Origin: Phlebiopsis flavidoalba
Lineage: Eukaryota > Basidiomycota > Agaricomycetes > Polyporales > Phanerochaetaceae
Direction of reading: 5' to 3'
Assembly: GCA_035772785.1 (NCBI GenBank)
Contig: JAOCPU010000001.1
Location: 868,001-932,000 of the forward strand
DNA: 64,000 nt
Both the position numbers and the translations under genes were made by a program. The notes beneath the pieces were generated by a model that was given only the letters and a program-made list of their open reading frames with translations, was not told the origin of the DNA and made no database searches. Of the stretch, positions 48,585 to 62,938 are shown in pieces; positions within the stretch are counted from its first letter, which is position 1; each line of letters begins with the position of its first letter.

Positions 48585-49937
48585 ATGCCTTCGTCTTCCA
48601 TCCCCACAACACAGAAAGCCTGGGTCGTCGTCGGTAGCGGTACGCCGGAGCAAGCTCTCGTTCTCAATACTTCATATCCGGTCCCAAACACCCTTGCCAA
48701 GGGAGAAGTCTTGGTTAGGGTACAAGCGGCTGGTTACAATCCTGTGTGGGTACTTTCGTGCTACGTCATGCAAATGGCTCTGATGCTCACATGTTTGCCA
48801 ACAGTGACCTGGTTTCGATAGGGCGATTTGGCAGGTTCATAGCAAAGCGGCCACATGTCTTTGGGTACGACTTTCGCCGGAGTCATCGCCAATGCGAATG
48901 GAAACAGAGTTCCAGGACGGGCAAAAAGTCTATGGCTGGGTGCCAATAGGTATGCTCTCCTTACCATCGTGAAGACGAGACAAACGGTATTGATAAATTC
49001 ATGTTCAGCACTCAAAGCTAGCTCTAGACAAGGATCATTCTGCGAATACCTGCGCGTCCCATCTCAGCTCGTTCTGCCTACGCCGCCACACTTGAAGCCC
49101 AGCGAGGTTGCAGGATTGTGTGTGTGATCGCGTCCACTGCGTATCGCGCCCTCTTCTATAACTTGCGCCTAAAACCTGGCCAGCACCTTTTTGTGAATGG
49201 CGGAAGCACGTCGGTGGGCTGGTTCGCAATACAGATAGCCAAGTCTATGGGGTGCACTGTCACAGCGACTGGATCGTCAGCGAAAGAGAAATTTCTCAAA
49301 TCGCTAGGTGTCGACAACGTAAGCATGTCTCCTGATCGCATGCATTACGTCGCTGATCACAAGATTACAAGTTCCTCGATTACACAAAGGGGCCTATCCA
49401 TGAACAACTTATCAAAGACCTGCCCTCGTCAAAATTTGACGCTATCCTTGAGGCCGTTGGGACAGCGGATCCTACGCTCTATGTGCATTGCGATAAATAC
49501 CTAACACCCGACGGGGCGTTTGCCAGTGTTGGGCCACAGCCACACAAAGGAGGCGGCGTACTTGGGGTCTTTGCGATTGAGCATTGCGCTTCTCACTCCA
49601 AAATGGCTGGGCGGCGTGGGTAGGAAATGGTCGTAAGTAACAAGCACTGCCTTGTACGGTTGTGAACCTACTAAACCTTTCGTGCATAGGGTAGTGCAGG
49701 TCATAGATAGGCCGGATGAGTTGAAGGAAATCGGCAAGCTAGTCGCCGACGGTGAGTATACTCGTTCTGTCGTGAACACACATTTTACTCATCGTAACCC
49801 TCGTATGCATAGGCAAAGTCAAGGCAGTGATCGACAGCGTCCTCGAATTTGAAGATGTAGTGAAGGGTTGTGAGAGACTAGCTTCGAGGAGAGCATTGGG
49901 CAAGGTAGTGCTCAAAGTCGATCCATCGGTAGAGTAA
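48585..49937 (+). CDS. zinc-type alcohol dehydrogenase-like / quinone oxidoreductase, copy 1
   Basis: A medium-chain dehydrogenase/reductase, probably NADPH-dependent. The start at 48585 gives MPSSSIPTTQKAWVVVGSGT, then LAKGEVLVRVQAAGYNPV, RFIAKRPHVFGYDF with the AGVIANANG substrate-side block, and QGSFCEYLRVPSQLVLP. The Rossmann part follows: QHLFVNGGSTSVGWFAIQIA, MGCTVTATGSSAKEKFLKSL, GVDN, FDAILEAVGTADPTLYVHCD, YLTPDGAFASVGPQPHKGGG. It ends LGKVVLKVDPSVE at 49937. NGGSTSVG is the GxGxxG-like nucleotide loop. No catalytic or structural zinc cysteines are evident, as in quinone-reductase types. The gene has introns and a few indels (near 48830, 48885, 49110, 49600). The neighbouring gene is its paralogue. 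Confidence 0.85.
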
Positions 49938-50539
49938 GTAGACACCACTGGCGAAGCCCCAGGCTACTTAGGGCCACGCGGCCTTCAGGCATCATAGTCA
50001 AACCTCATTCACAATGCGCAGTACTGTCCTCAACGAGTTCACAAATGCTAGAGTAGCGCATCAATAGCTCGCCGCAGTTGTGGTCATCCTTAGTGACGCC
50101 TCCTGGCCCGGTTGGCACCTACCGTGGGAGTCACCATTGATCGTAAAAATCCAGAACTACGACCTTGCTGCGGGATGCTACACGGCTTTTGCTCGACAGT
50201 GTGCCGATACGAGCTCTGTCCTTGCGTGTATGATTATTCAGCTCTGATTCAGCTTCAAGCGAGTCGGGACGGCGCCAATTGCGACAATGCGTGTGTCATC
50301 CCACCGGCGTAGTTCACCGACACCTCCTCCAACACAACCCCTGTGAAAATCGTGGCACACGCTCACAAATGGCGCATTGCACTTCTGCAGCGGATGTATT
50401 GTTTAGCGCGCAATATTGCGCGAGGCGTATATAACTTGAGCCATTGCGGTCCCAAGAGCTCACAACACACTTCCCACATTTGACCAATCCGCCTCGAGCA
50501 CCTTCCCCCTTTCCCCCTTCCCCTTCCTTTTTACCAGCC
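49938..50539. other. spacer between tandem oxidoreductase copies
   Basis: About 600 bp with no coding frame. A pyrimidine-rich stretch precedes the second copy's ATG, as expected for a fungal 5' UTR. Confidence 0.4.
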
Positions 50540-51877
50540 ATGGCAACCTCTACATCCATTCCCGATACGCAAAGAGCTTGGGTCGTAGTCCGCAAGGGCA
50601 AGCCAGTCGACGCCGTAGAGCTGAGAGAGGCGCATCCAGTCCCCAAGAAGCTCAGCAAAGGCGAGGTTCTTGTCCGGGTACAAGCCGCGGCGTACAACCC
50701 AGTGTGAGTCCCAGGCGACCTTCGATTCCCCTCTCGGAGCGCTGACACCCTCATGCAGGGGCTACAAGATTATGGGAATGTTACCCAATTTCATTGCACG
50801 GCGGCCGCACGTCGCTGAGAACGACTTTGCCGGAGTCGTAGTCGACGCGAACGGCACAGAGTTTGAGAACGGGCAGGAAGTCTACGGGTGGATCCCAGTC
50901 CGTGCGTAAACCTCGCAACTCTGTGTGATACTGCTAGTCTGACGCGCCGTTTGCATTAGCTCTCATGCTTTCCTCGCATCAAGGAGCGCTATCCCAGTAC
51001 ACGCGCGTACCCGCACGCCTTATCCGTCCCAAGCCCGCCCATGTGAAGACGACCGAAGCGGCCGGCGTTGGACTCGCCAGCTCGACGGCGTACCATGCGC
51101 TGTTCAGCGATCTCAAGCTGGAGCCAGGACAGAGCCTGTTCATCAACGGCGGCAGCACTGCCGTGGGCATCTGCGCGATTCAACTGGCGAAAGCCATTGG
51201 TTGCACCGTGACTGTCAGTGCGTCTGGCCCGAAGGAGGAGCTGCTGAGGTCTCTTGGTGTGGATAAGGTTTGCCCCTTCATTGCGATTCGGGGGAAACTA
51301 TTGACCTACGTCTGCGTTTAGTTCATCGATTACACAAAGGGTCCCGTATACGAGCAACTCGAGAAAGACCCACCCTCGCCCAAGTTCCACGCCTTCCTCG
51401 AGGCAGTTGGAACCGCCGAGCCGCAGATCTATCTTCGCAGTGAAAAGTACTTGGCACCAGGAGGTGTATTTGCCAGCGTTGGCCCTCAGCCCAGTGTCGG
51501 CGGAGGATGGTCCGGAGTCGGGCGACTCGTCTTGGAGGTACTCCGACCAAAGTTCCTTGGTGGCGTGAAGAGGACCTGGGTGTAAGTCTCATATTATTCC
51601 CTCAGACAGTGGCCCCGCTAAATTTTGTCCCACAGTAACACTGCCGTGGCTGACCGACCAGATGAATTGAAAGCACTTACCAAGTTCATAGAGGACGGTA
51701 CGTGTCTTTTCAGGATAATTTGCCTCTTTCTCAACACCGAACTCGGTCTTAGGCAAGGTCAAGACTCTCGTGGATTCAGTCTTCGCGTTCGAAGACGTAC
51801 AAAAGGCCTATGAACGTGTACAGCTGGGCCGGTCAACTGGAAAAGTGGTCGTGAAAATTGACCCTTCCGTAGAGTGA
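50540..51877 (+). CDS. zinc-type alcohol dehydrogenase-like / quinone oxidoreductase, copy 2
   Basis: A paralogue of the gene just upstream with the same layout. It starts MATSTSIPDTQRAWVVVRKG (50540), then LSKGEVLVRVQAAAYNPV, GYKIMGMLPNFIARRPHVAE, NDFAGVVVDANGTEFENGQE, VYGWIPV, GALSQYTRVPARLIRPKPAH, SLFINGGSTAVGICAIQLAK, AIGCTVTVSASGPKEELLRS, FIDYTKGPVYEQLEKDPPSP, YLAPGGVFASVGPQPSVGGG, RPDELKALTKFIEDG, FAFEDVQKAYERVQ. It ends GKVVVKIDPSVE. Introns follow YNPV, the VYGWIPV region, GVDK, KRTWV and IEDG. In contrast to copy 1, almost no frame corrections are needed. The Rossmann loop is intact. Confidence 0.88.
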
Positions 51878-52116
51878 TAGAGTACATTACCTACATTGCA
51901 TCTTATAATACGTGTAATCTCGTTGTATCCTACTGGCAGGTAGCTAATCATCACATACCGTACAAATATTGTCCATGAAACGCGCCCTCTGTCGCGTGAA
52001 ATCACGTTAAACATCGTGTTTGTCATGGCAGCGTCTCGCCGAACTCATCGTGTCGCGTCTTCGCGTCGCGTAGCGAGCGCTTGCATAACTTCTTCTCAAC
52101 GTCGACGTTCGTGAAC

Positions 52117-52930
52117 ATGGCTGCGATAGATGTGAGGGATATAATGTAAGCTCTTAACACGAGGATTGCCCTGCCTCACAACTCAATAACTCTCCGCCTA
52201 GAAAAACGCTTCGGGAGGGCGCAGCTATCATCGACCCCGAGGAAGACTACATGACGATTGCCGCCGCGGAAGAGCAGATGTCTCTCACCGAGACGGCGCG
52301 CAAGAAGGAAATCGACCAAACGAAGATGAAGCTCAGAGGTCCGTCCCCCCTGCACATTTCGTTTTCCTCAGCTGACGAGTAAACCCCCAGAGCTGGCACG
52401 CGTGCTCGAAGCCGCTCGCGTATCCTCCACCCGACCGCCGACAGTGCACCCCTCTGCCGAGGCGCATGCCGCAACCCTCAGCAAACTGGACGGGACGCGG
52501 TACTCCCTTGGCAAGGCCATCAACGAGGCCGAGAGCGCGTTGGCGAGCAAGGAGGCTGAGCTCCAGAACTTGAAGGAGGAGCTCCAGGCGTTGGAGGTTG
52601 AGGATCCTGCGGCAGACCATGACTTGGATGCTACAGCGTGCGTCCCACTTATAGTTTTTTTTGCTGTGTTCGAGCTGATAGTCGGTGTTCTAGGCTTCGG
52701 TTGGCGATGTTCAGGGGCCTTGGCTTTGAACCTATCATAGACAAGGACGGGAAGATGCACAAGATGCTCATTCGTACGTGTCCTGTCACTCTGAGTGCTA
52801 TGATTGTGGATACTGACATAGGTTGGCTCTAGGAGCACAATCAGGCGATGTTCATTGCCTCAATTTCGATGACTCCAAGCTCTCTGACACCGAGTACGCA
52901 AACCTCGCCTGGAAGCTCGCCTCATCGTGA
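52117..52930 (+). CDS. SPC24: kinetochore protein SPC24
   Basis: A subunit of the NDC80 complex that, with SPC25, anchors it to the inner kinetochore. Five exons, 52117-52145, 52202-52338, 52391-52637, 52694-52773 and 52833-52930, splice with canonical borders into a clean 196-residue protein. It starts MAAIDVRDII, then KTLREGAAIIDPEEDYMTIA. A coiled coil follows (EEQMSLTETARKKEIDQTKM, then INEAESALASKEAELQNLKE, ELQALEVED). The C-terminal globular domain is LRLAMFRGLGFEPIIDKDGK, IRAQSGDVHCLNFDDSKLSD, TEYANLAWKLASS. Length and the coiled-coil plus globular-domain order fit the family. It shows no frameshift, which makes it a useful control for the rest of the window. Confidence 0.85.
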
Positions 52931-53114
52931 TGCATGATACTCGACTTGCATATTTATCGCTATTATTCGTATAATCCATTTGCTCACAATTTCTATCACG
53001 CATTTGTGTAATATATTCATGTATTTCTCCAATATAAGATAGGTTGGACAAGGATAGATACAAACAATAAAAGTACCGGAAGCAGCTGGTTATCACAACA
53101 TCGCGTATAGTCAG

Positions 53115-56100
53115 TCAAATCAAGCCAACGGGTACAACGCCTATAAGATCATCGTCAGCCCATCCGCTGAAAGTCAAGCTGGAGAGTCTTACCCTAATCT
53201 CTGGCCTCACGACCCAAACCTTCGGCCCTCCACCTTCCTTGACCTTCTCGCCAATCTCCCGAATCTTGGCCTCGATTGCGTTCTTCTTGACCGCCTGACT
53301 CAGCTCCTTGTATATGCCGTCGACAATCACAGGAAGGCTGCCCGTGTTGAGCTCCTTGATCTTGGCTAGCAGAACGGGCATGGACGCTTCTGGGAATGCG
53401 GTCTTGGGGGCTGGCACTCCTCGTTTAGCGGCCGAGGGATCGTTGGGGGCACTGGTCACGTGGTTGGGGAGAGCAGGGACCGCGAACGTGGATGGGGCCT
53501 GCGAGGTATGTTTGGTAGTGAGGGAGTGGTTGAGCAGGAGGTTGTGGAATCTTGTCGATGTGCGCCGCGACGAACTTGAAAGGGTCGATTGGATATGGAG
53601 TGTCTGAGGAGGACCGGATTGTGAGAGGACGTTATCGGCAGTAATGCAGCTAACTGGCTTACCATTGAAAAATTGGATGCGCATGGCCTTGAACGGCTCC
53701 CAAGCGCATTCTCCGATCGTGTTTTCCCAACACGGCCCCTTCTCGAACGCAACGAGCTGTTCAACCACCTTTCTCTTCTTTGTTCCTTTCTTGGCCTCGT
53801 CCTCCTCTTTGGACTTCCGTTTTGGCGGTGGCGGAAGCGGGGGGAAGTCTGGCGAGCCGAATCGCTCGTCTACCGGTGTACCAGGGTCGACGGGTTCGTC
53901 ATCGTCCACAAGCCAACTATCCAAATCTGAGTCGTCGTCAGCAGCAGCAGGTTCTTCCGGCTCATTGTCCTCTTCCGCGCCGTCGAGTACATCTCCTTCT
54001 TCCTCCTCTTCCCACTCCGCCTCGCTGTCGACCGTGTAATCGAGGCTCACGACATCCTTGCCGAACGGTCTTCGTGGACCAACTTCGACCGAGTTTCGCG
54101 TCCAGGTGCCAAAGTATCCTGGTCGCAGGTCTTCATGGAAGATGAGAACCTTTGCAGGAATCTTCTCGCGGTTTCGTAGTAGGTTGAGGAGGTTGCGCAC
54201 AGTGGCGTCGTCGGAGCCAGTGACCTCGGCTTCTGTGAGTTGGTGGAGAATTGTGCGCACCACATAGGGATGATGGGACTTTAGGGTTAGGTGTCGACGT
54301 GGAGGGAAGGGAAGGGCTGGCGGGCGAAGACGTGGATGCAGTCCTCGAAGTGAATCTTGGAGCCGTTCTGCAGCACTCATGGTCAGCGTGCACCCGCTCA
54401 AGACACGCCGTCTTTCTTACCTTGCGCGGTCATCTGACCGAGGTCATTGCTTCTCCATTCACTCGCGTCCACCATCTGGACATCTTCATCTAGGAAGACT
54501 TGCGGTTTGTGTTGCGGTGTATTCAAGTCCTCGTCATCGTCTATGACAATGATATCGCTCTCCTTCTCCTTGCCTTTTGTACTCCTCCCAGCCCTGATCT
54601 CTTCAAACAGATTGATACGAGCTAAAGATGCACCTTTCTTCAGCAGGAAAGGCTTGAACGTTCTCTCGAACTGGGAAACATCGGCCGCAGCCTCCTTTTT
54701 TTGACACTCGGTTCAGTGATGGCCGTTGCACTGGTCGATCCTGAACCACTCGCAGCGGGGGCCTTGGGTTTACCAAAGAAGTTAGCCATGAGATTTCTCG
54801 ACCGACTCTGCGCCTCCTTCTCCTTCTTCTCTCTCTCAGCTTTCGCCATTTTCTTCTCAATCTTTTCTTTCTCCTACAACAATAGCCATTAGCACTACGC
54901 GCACATTACGGCCATAGTACATACCTTGGCAGCTTTCTCGGGATCCACAGGCTTTCTTTGGCCTCCCCACGCTCTTCGTACCCTTGGGGTGTGGACCCGG
55001 ATTCGTCGGTTGCTGTGCGTTCTCGTTCATAGCGTCAGTATTCCTCTTCTGCGCACTGGACGGAGTCGATGGTGTTGAAGGAAGGGTCACAGGCTGAGAT
55101 GGAGTTTGGGCAGGTTTGGGCTCTGGGAGCGGTGGGGGGACGGCGGGTACGGAGGTCAACTTTAAGGTGAGTGGTAGAAATTTTGCTGTTCCCAGACAAC
55201 ACTAATGACCGATCCGATTCGGGTAGAGCGTTGAACAGGACGAGAGCATCACTCATCGCCTGTGGGTCGTTGTGAGCGTGCAAGGCCTAAATCTTCGTGT
55301 GGACACGTACCTGTTTGTCTCTCTGTGTGTCTAGCAAGCGCCTTCTCCCGGGAGGCTTTCGGTAACCAATCCCAATGCTCATCCTTCACTTCCCACCTCC
55401 AGATTTGCCATGCTACCGGAATCCGCGGGCACCAAGGGGAGCGTCGGTCATCCGGGAAACGTCTAAAACCGTAGTTTACTCGCAATTCGCAATGGCCTTG
55501 ACGGCTTTTTTCGATCACATCTAGCGGAAGGGTGGCCTGAATCTCTCTACAACTCTCTTCGTCATCTTCATCCTGGGCTGGCAGCAATTCCTGCTGAATG
55601 TGCTTGGCGAGGGCAGATACAGTCTTTTCACTAGAGCAAACGACCACATTAAGCACTGACATATTCCCCCACTTTGGTGAACCCAAAATTTCGAGAAACC
55701 CCAAAGCTTACCTCTCTTGTGACAATTTGGCTATTAACGGTCGATGATCATCCGGAAGAGTTGTAAATGGGGCCTCCTTGCGTTCGATGTGTGCCTCGAG
55801 CATTTCTCGGAATTGAACGATCTCTATCACCAAGGACGTATGAGATTGACGCGATAAGTCGCGCGGATAGACGTGTCAATTGAGCACAAGCACACACCTT
55901 GCATGGTCTCAGACATCTTCTCAAATGATAGAATCTTTTGCTTTAGAGCAAGTTTTCCGTTCCTCAGCTCAACAAGTGGTGCTCTTTCCGGTTTATCGTC
56001 GGTCACAGCTGAGAGGGACGTGTCAGCGACTTGAGCCATGAGTAGCTCGATTCGAAGTCGTACCTAGAACTGCTATGTCTGGTATACCTTTCACACATTG

Positions 56101-56171
56101 GTCAAACGGAGGCAGACCTCGGATGAGACGCACTTACTTCGGTTCATGTCCGCGGTAGCCATGACTGACAT
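53115..56171 (-). CDS. CAC1: chromatin assembly factor 1 large subunit (p150/CAC1)
   Basis: The largest subunit of CAF-1, which deposits H3-H4 on new DNA and binds PCNA. The start at 56171 gives MSVMATADMNR, then APLVELRNGKLALKQKILSF. A middle part with CREIQATLPLDVIEK follows, a Pro-rich stretch (VPAVPPPLPEPKPAQTPSQP), and the charged KER-like region (MAKAEREKKEKEAQSRS) with a NFFGKPK motif that may serve as a PIP-type PCNA contact. Next come FERTFKPFLLKKGA, ARINLFEEIRAGR, then the conserved core KVLIFHEDLRPGYFGTWTRN, VGPRRPFGKDVVSLDYTVDS, EAEWEEEEEGDVLDGAEEDN and DDDSDLDSWLVDDDEP. It ends LIGVVPVGLI. This is the ED-domain signature of CAF-1 p150. Small shifts occur near 53500, 54710 and 55430. 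It is head to head with RFC2. Confidence 0.93.
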
Positions 56172-56336
56172 GGTCCTGCCCACTGTAGAGGATGATGTAG
56201 GTCGAAACGGAAGGCGTGAGCGCGGCCTAGCGTGACGACCAAGCGATGACTGCCGTGACATCGACGTGACCCCACGCGACTGAGTATACGCGTCACGCGC
56301 GCTGAAGCACCTGGCACGTCACGTCCACGACCCGCA
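56172..56336. promoter_or_regulatory. putative bidirectional promoter, CAF-1 / RFC2
   Basis: 165 bp between divergent start codons. It contains ACGCGTCACGCGCGC-like sequence (around 56288-56302) with an ACGCGT core at 56289-56294, the MluI cell-cycle box (MCB) bound by MBF in fungi at G1/S. Both flanking genes are replication genes, which fits. Confidence 0.55.
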
Positions 56337-57688
56337 ATGGCCTTCTTCCAACAGCAAACCCGTGAACCAGCGAAGCACACGGTAGACCCTTCTTTACAGC
56401 CATGGGTTGAGAAATAGTATGCTTCCGGAATGGTCGCTTCTGAATATACCTCCTGACGAGGCCAACAGCCGGCCCAAAACCATCGAGGACGTCTCGGCAC
56501 AGGAGCACACTGTCGCAGTCCTTCGTCGAACCCTCACATCTACCAATGTAACTTATTCATGCTTTATTTTGTTACCATCTGACCTTTCCGCCAGCTGCCA
56601 CACATGCTATTCTACGGTCCGCCTGGTACGGGAAAGACGTCAACAATCTTGGCGTTGGCCCGCCAATTATTTGGGTAAGTCGCGTCTTCATTGGCCACAA
56701 CGCGATGTCACACTTTTGACATAGGCCAGATAACTTCAAATCTCGCGTTCTTGAGCTCAATGCGTCTGATGAGCGTGGCATTGCCATCGTTCGTGAAAAG
56801 ATCAAAGACTTCGCTCGACAGACTCCTCGTGCACAAGCCGTTTCCTCTGATGGCAAGACATATCCATGTCCACCATACAAGATTATCATTCTAGATGAAG
56901 CAGACTCCATGACTCAAGATGCCCAAGCTGCGCTTCGGCGAATCATGGAGACATACGCGCGGATAACAAGATTCTGCTTGGTGTGCAATTACGTTACACA
57001 CGGTTCGTCCGCAATACTTCGTTCAATGATGCGACTCTCCTTATTTCCTCAATTTAGAATAATAGAACCACTTGCTTCGAGATGCTCTAAATTCCGGTTC
57101 AAGCCACTAGACGACACTTCTACCTCAACACGTCTCGCCTCTATTGCAAAGACCGAACAGATTGAAGTTCCCGAATCCGTCATTTCCACTCTCATTCAGA
57201 CTTCTCAGGGTGATCTCCGCCGTTCCATTACTTATCTTCAGTCGGCCTCCCGTCTAGCGAACAGTACGAATCCGCCGACACCAATTACCCCGGCTGATAT
57301 ACAAGAGATTGCTGGCGTAGTGCCGGATGTGGCCGTGAACAAATTTGCTGCAGCCCTAGGTATTGAAGGGGATGCTATGGATGTGGATGGTGTGCCCAAA
57401 GCAAAAGGGTTCGATGAGATTCGAAGGAAAGTGAAAGAAATCGTGAGGGAAGGATATTCAGCGTCACAGCTACTTACACAGGTAAGTCCATGTCACTATG
57501 TGTACACTCCTTTACTAAACTGTTGTTTGTAGCTGCACGATGTCATTATCGATCATCCGACCTTGACAGCTCGTCAAAAGGCCCAAAGTGCCCTTGCGTT
57601 GGCTGAAGCGGACAAGGCGCTGTGTGATGGTGGAGACGAGGAGCTGCAAATCCTAGAGGTTGCTCTCTTAGCGTACACAAGGCAGTGA
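56337..57688 (+). CDS. RFC2: replication factor C subunit 2 (clamp loader small subunit)
   Basis: An AAA+ subunit of the RFC clamp loader that places PCNA on DNA. Exon 1 is 56337-56416 ([27 protein letters not shown]), and the intron ends at 56468. Then [20 protein letters not shown], Walker A in [40 protein letters not shown], Walker B in [39 protein letters not shown], and the arginine-finger SRC motif in [17 protein letters not shown]. The C-terminal collar has [20 protein letters not shown]. It ends [10 protein letters not shown] at 57688. About 345 residues, the family length. The one oddity is an apparent 2-base AC insertion (ACACACG) at 56996-57001, at the end of an exon, that shifts the frame into the next exon. 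Confidence 0.95.
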
Positions 57689-57870
57689 CGGCGTGATTAT
57701 ATACCCTTCTTCATAATTACTGTTCATTGTAGCCCTAGTATCCTTGCACGTCACTGCCCCCTTCTTATTCCGAGTATAATCAAAAATGCACATCTTGCGG
57801 TCATATACGGCTGATTATACTTTTGTAAACTTAGTTACTCCAGCTTGTGATAGAATACTGCCACAAGATG
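57689..57870. terminator. shared 3' region of RFC2 and AFG2
   Basis: 182 bp between convergent stop codons. It is AT-rich and must hold both polyadenylation sites; no further element can be fixed by eye. Confidence 0.35.
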
Positions 57871-60817
<2,947 letters not shown>

Positions 60818-61313
60818 CGTCTGTGCGGACTGTGTCACGTAACGTGGATCGTACCTACGCCTACAAGTAAGATGCTGTCAGTAAAACCCGACGTCATTTG
60901 GAGGCTGCTCACTGTGTTTTTTTTTTTCAAGTAGCCAGTGGCGTAGTGTTAGGATGCGATCCCTCCTACCGCGGATCGACAATGAAAGACGCTTTAGCGC
61001 CCAATCGAAAACTGTTCTACATAGACGGGGGAAGCGAGCAAAACATGACCGCGCTCTAACCTGCTCTAGCTGACTGTGTAGCGGAATGACCATACTTTCC
61101 GTGCGATTGTCCTTCTTGGCTCACACGACCGTCGCAGCGGGATGTTTGGAGTTTCGATTTCTATCCACGTGCTCTTACTTATGCACTAACAACTTGTACA
61201 GAGAGATAAGAATGCTTCAAGTCGTACTAAAGAGAACAACAAACACAACAGAGAAGGAGAGCAAGCAACTACAGAGATGAGCAAGAAATAGACAGTCAAC
61301 CGTTTACCGGATG
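60818..61313. other. intergenic region AFG2 / Hsp70
   Basis: About 500 bp upstream of AFG2 and downstream of Hsp70 (same strand). It contains a run of T at 60918-60929. No coding sequence is recognised. Confidence 0.4.
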
Positions 61314-62894
61314 CCGGCGGTCGCTTTTTGGAGGGCAACGCTTGATGCCCAGCTGAGCCTTCCTGAGCTCATCAGCGCACTGGTCGAATCCTCAAATCTC
61401 GAGCTTCTCGAGGGGCACGGGCAAGCTCGGCCTCAACGGCTCCCTTAGCGCCACGCTTGAGCTTCATCGAGAGCTCAGGGCTGGTGATGGTGTTCTCAAC
61501 CTGGGTGGATGTAGGCCTCGACTGAGGTCGGACTTTGCCTCGACGTGAAACGGGACAGCGAGAAATCCATCTGACTGTTCAGCACTGCTTAAAATTGCTC
61601 GGCGTTCCTTGATCATCTGATCGATCTCAGCGGACGAGAGACGGCCAACAGAGTTGGTGATGCCTAGGGATTAAAGATTAGGGTGGGGTCACATCCGGTT
61701 AACCGCTGTACTTACTGATCCTTGCGCCTTGCGGCCAGAGGCACGGTCCTGAGCGGTGACCTTGAGGAGACCGTTGCGTCGCCAATCAACCTCGAAAGGT
61801 GTCGGTAATTGTCCAAGCTCAAGTCAGCCTGACACGGGGCATGGGGGGGATGCCCTCAGTTGAGCTCGAACTCGCCGAGAGACGGTTGTCGCGGCACTTG
61901 TGCCCGAGTGCGCTCAATACCGAGAGTCGTCCCAAAACGGGGGAACTGGTAACAGGGTGGTCTGGTTGTCCTCGACGGTGGTGAAGTGAGTCGAAGACGG
62001 GGACTTGTTGGTGGTTGGATGGGGGTGTTGCGGGGAACGACGACACCGAAGATGTCAACCCTGCATGGCGACACCAAGGGATCTAAAGTCCCAGGGCAAC
62101 GTCGAGGGTTTCAGGAGGAGGAGGCGTCAGCGTCGTTCTTCGTCGAGAGGTTCTGACACCAGTGAGGACAGCAGCCTGGACGGCGGCACCGCCCACCGCT
62201 AGGCGACGGCCTCATCGGGGTTGATGGACTTGTTTTGAGCTGACGGCCACCGAAGTACTCCGAGACGAGGGACTGAACCTTGCGGGGAATACGGGTAGGA
62301 GCCGCCAACGAGGGGGGGGGACGGGGATATCGTCAACCTTGTCGCGGTTCATCTTTCGCATCCTTCAAAACACGCCTCAACGGGTCGAGGTCGATCAGTC
62401 GACTTGGGAAGAGGGTCTTCCGCGTCTGGAGGTCTCCTCGAAACGAGCACGAGTGATTTGGTGTGTTTAGCCGAGAAGTCCTCGCCCCTGACCGGTAAAG
62501 ATCGGTTAGTCTATGCTGAAGATGCAGTATCGACAGCGCTCTGACCTGGACGAAGACAGAGAGTCGACCTCAATGGTGGTCTGAGTAACGCTAGAAAGCG
62601 TCCTCTTGGCACGCTCGCAGGCGGAGCGGAGACGACGGATGGCACGGGCATCCTCCGAGATATCGAGGCCACGTCTTCTTTTGGAAGTCCTTCTTGAAGT
62701 GGTCGAGGAGGTTGTTGTCGAAGTCCTCACCCACCCAAGTGAGTGTCACCAGCGGTCGGGCCTTGACGGCGAAGACACCGCCAGTGATGTTCAGGAGAGA
62801 AACATCGAAGTTCCTCCACCCAAATCGAAGATAAGGACGTGCTTCCTCCTGCGCGGACTTCTGGTCAAGACCGTACGCAATGGCAGCAGCGGTG

Positions 62895-62938
<44 letters not shown>

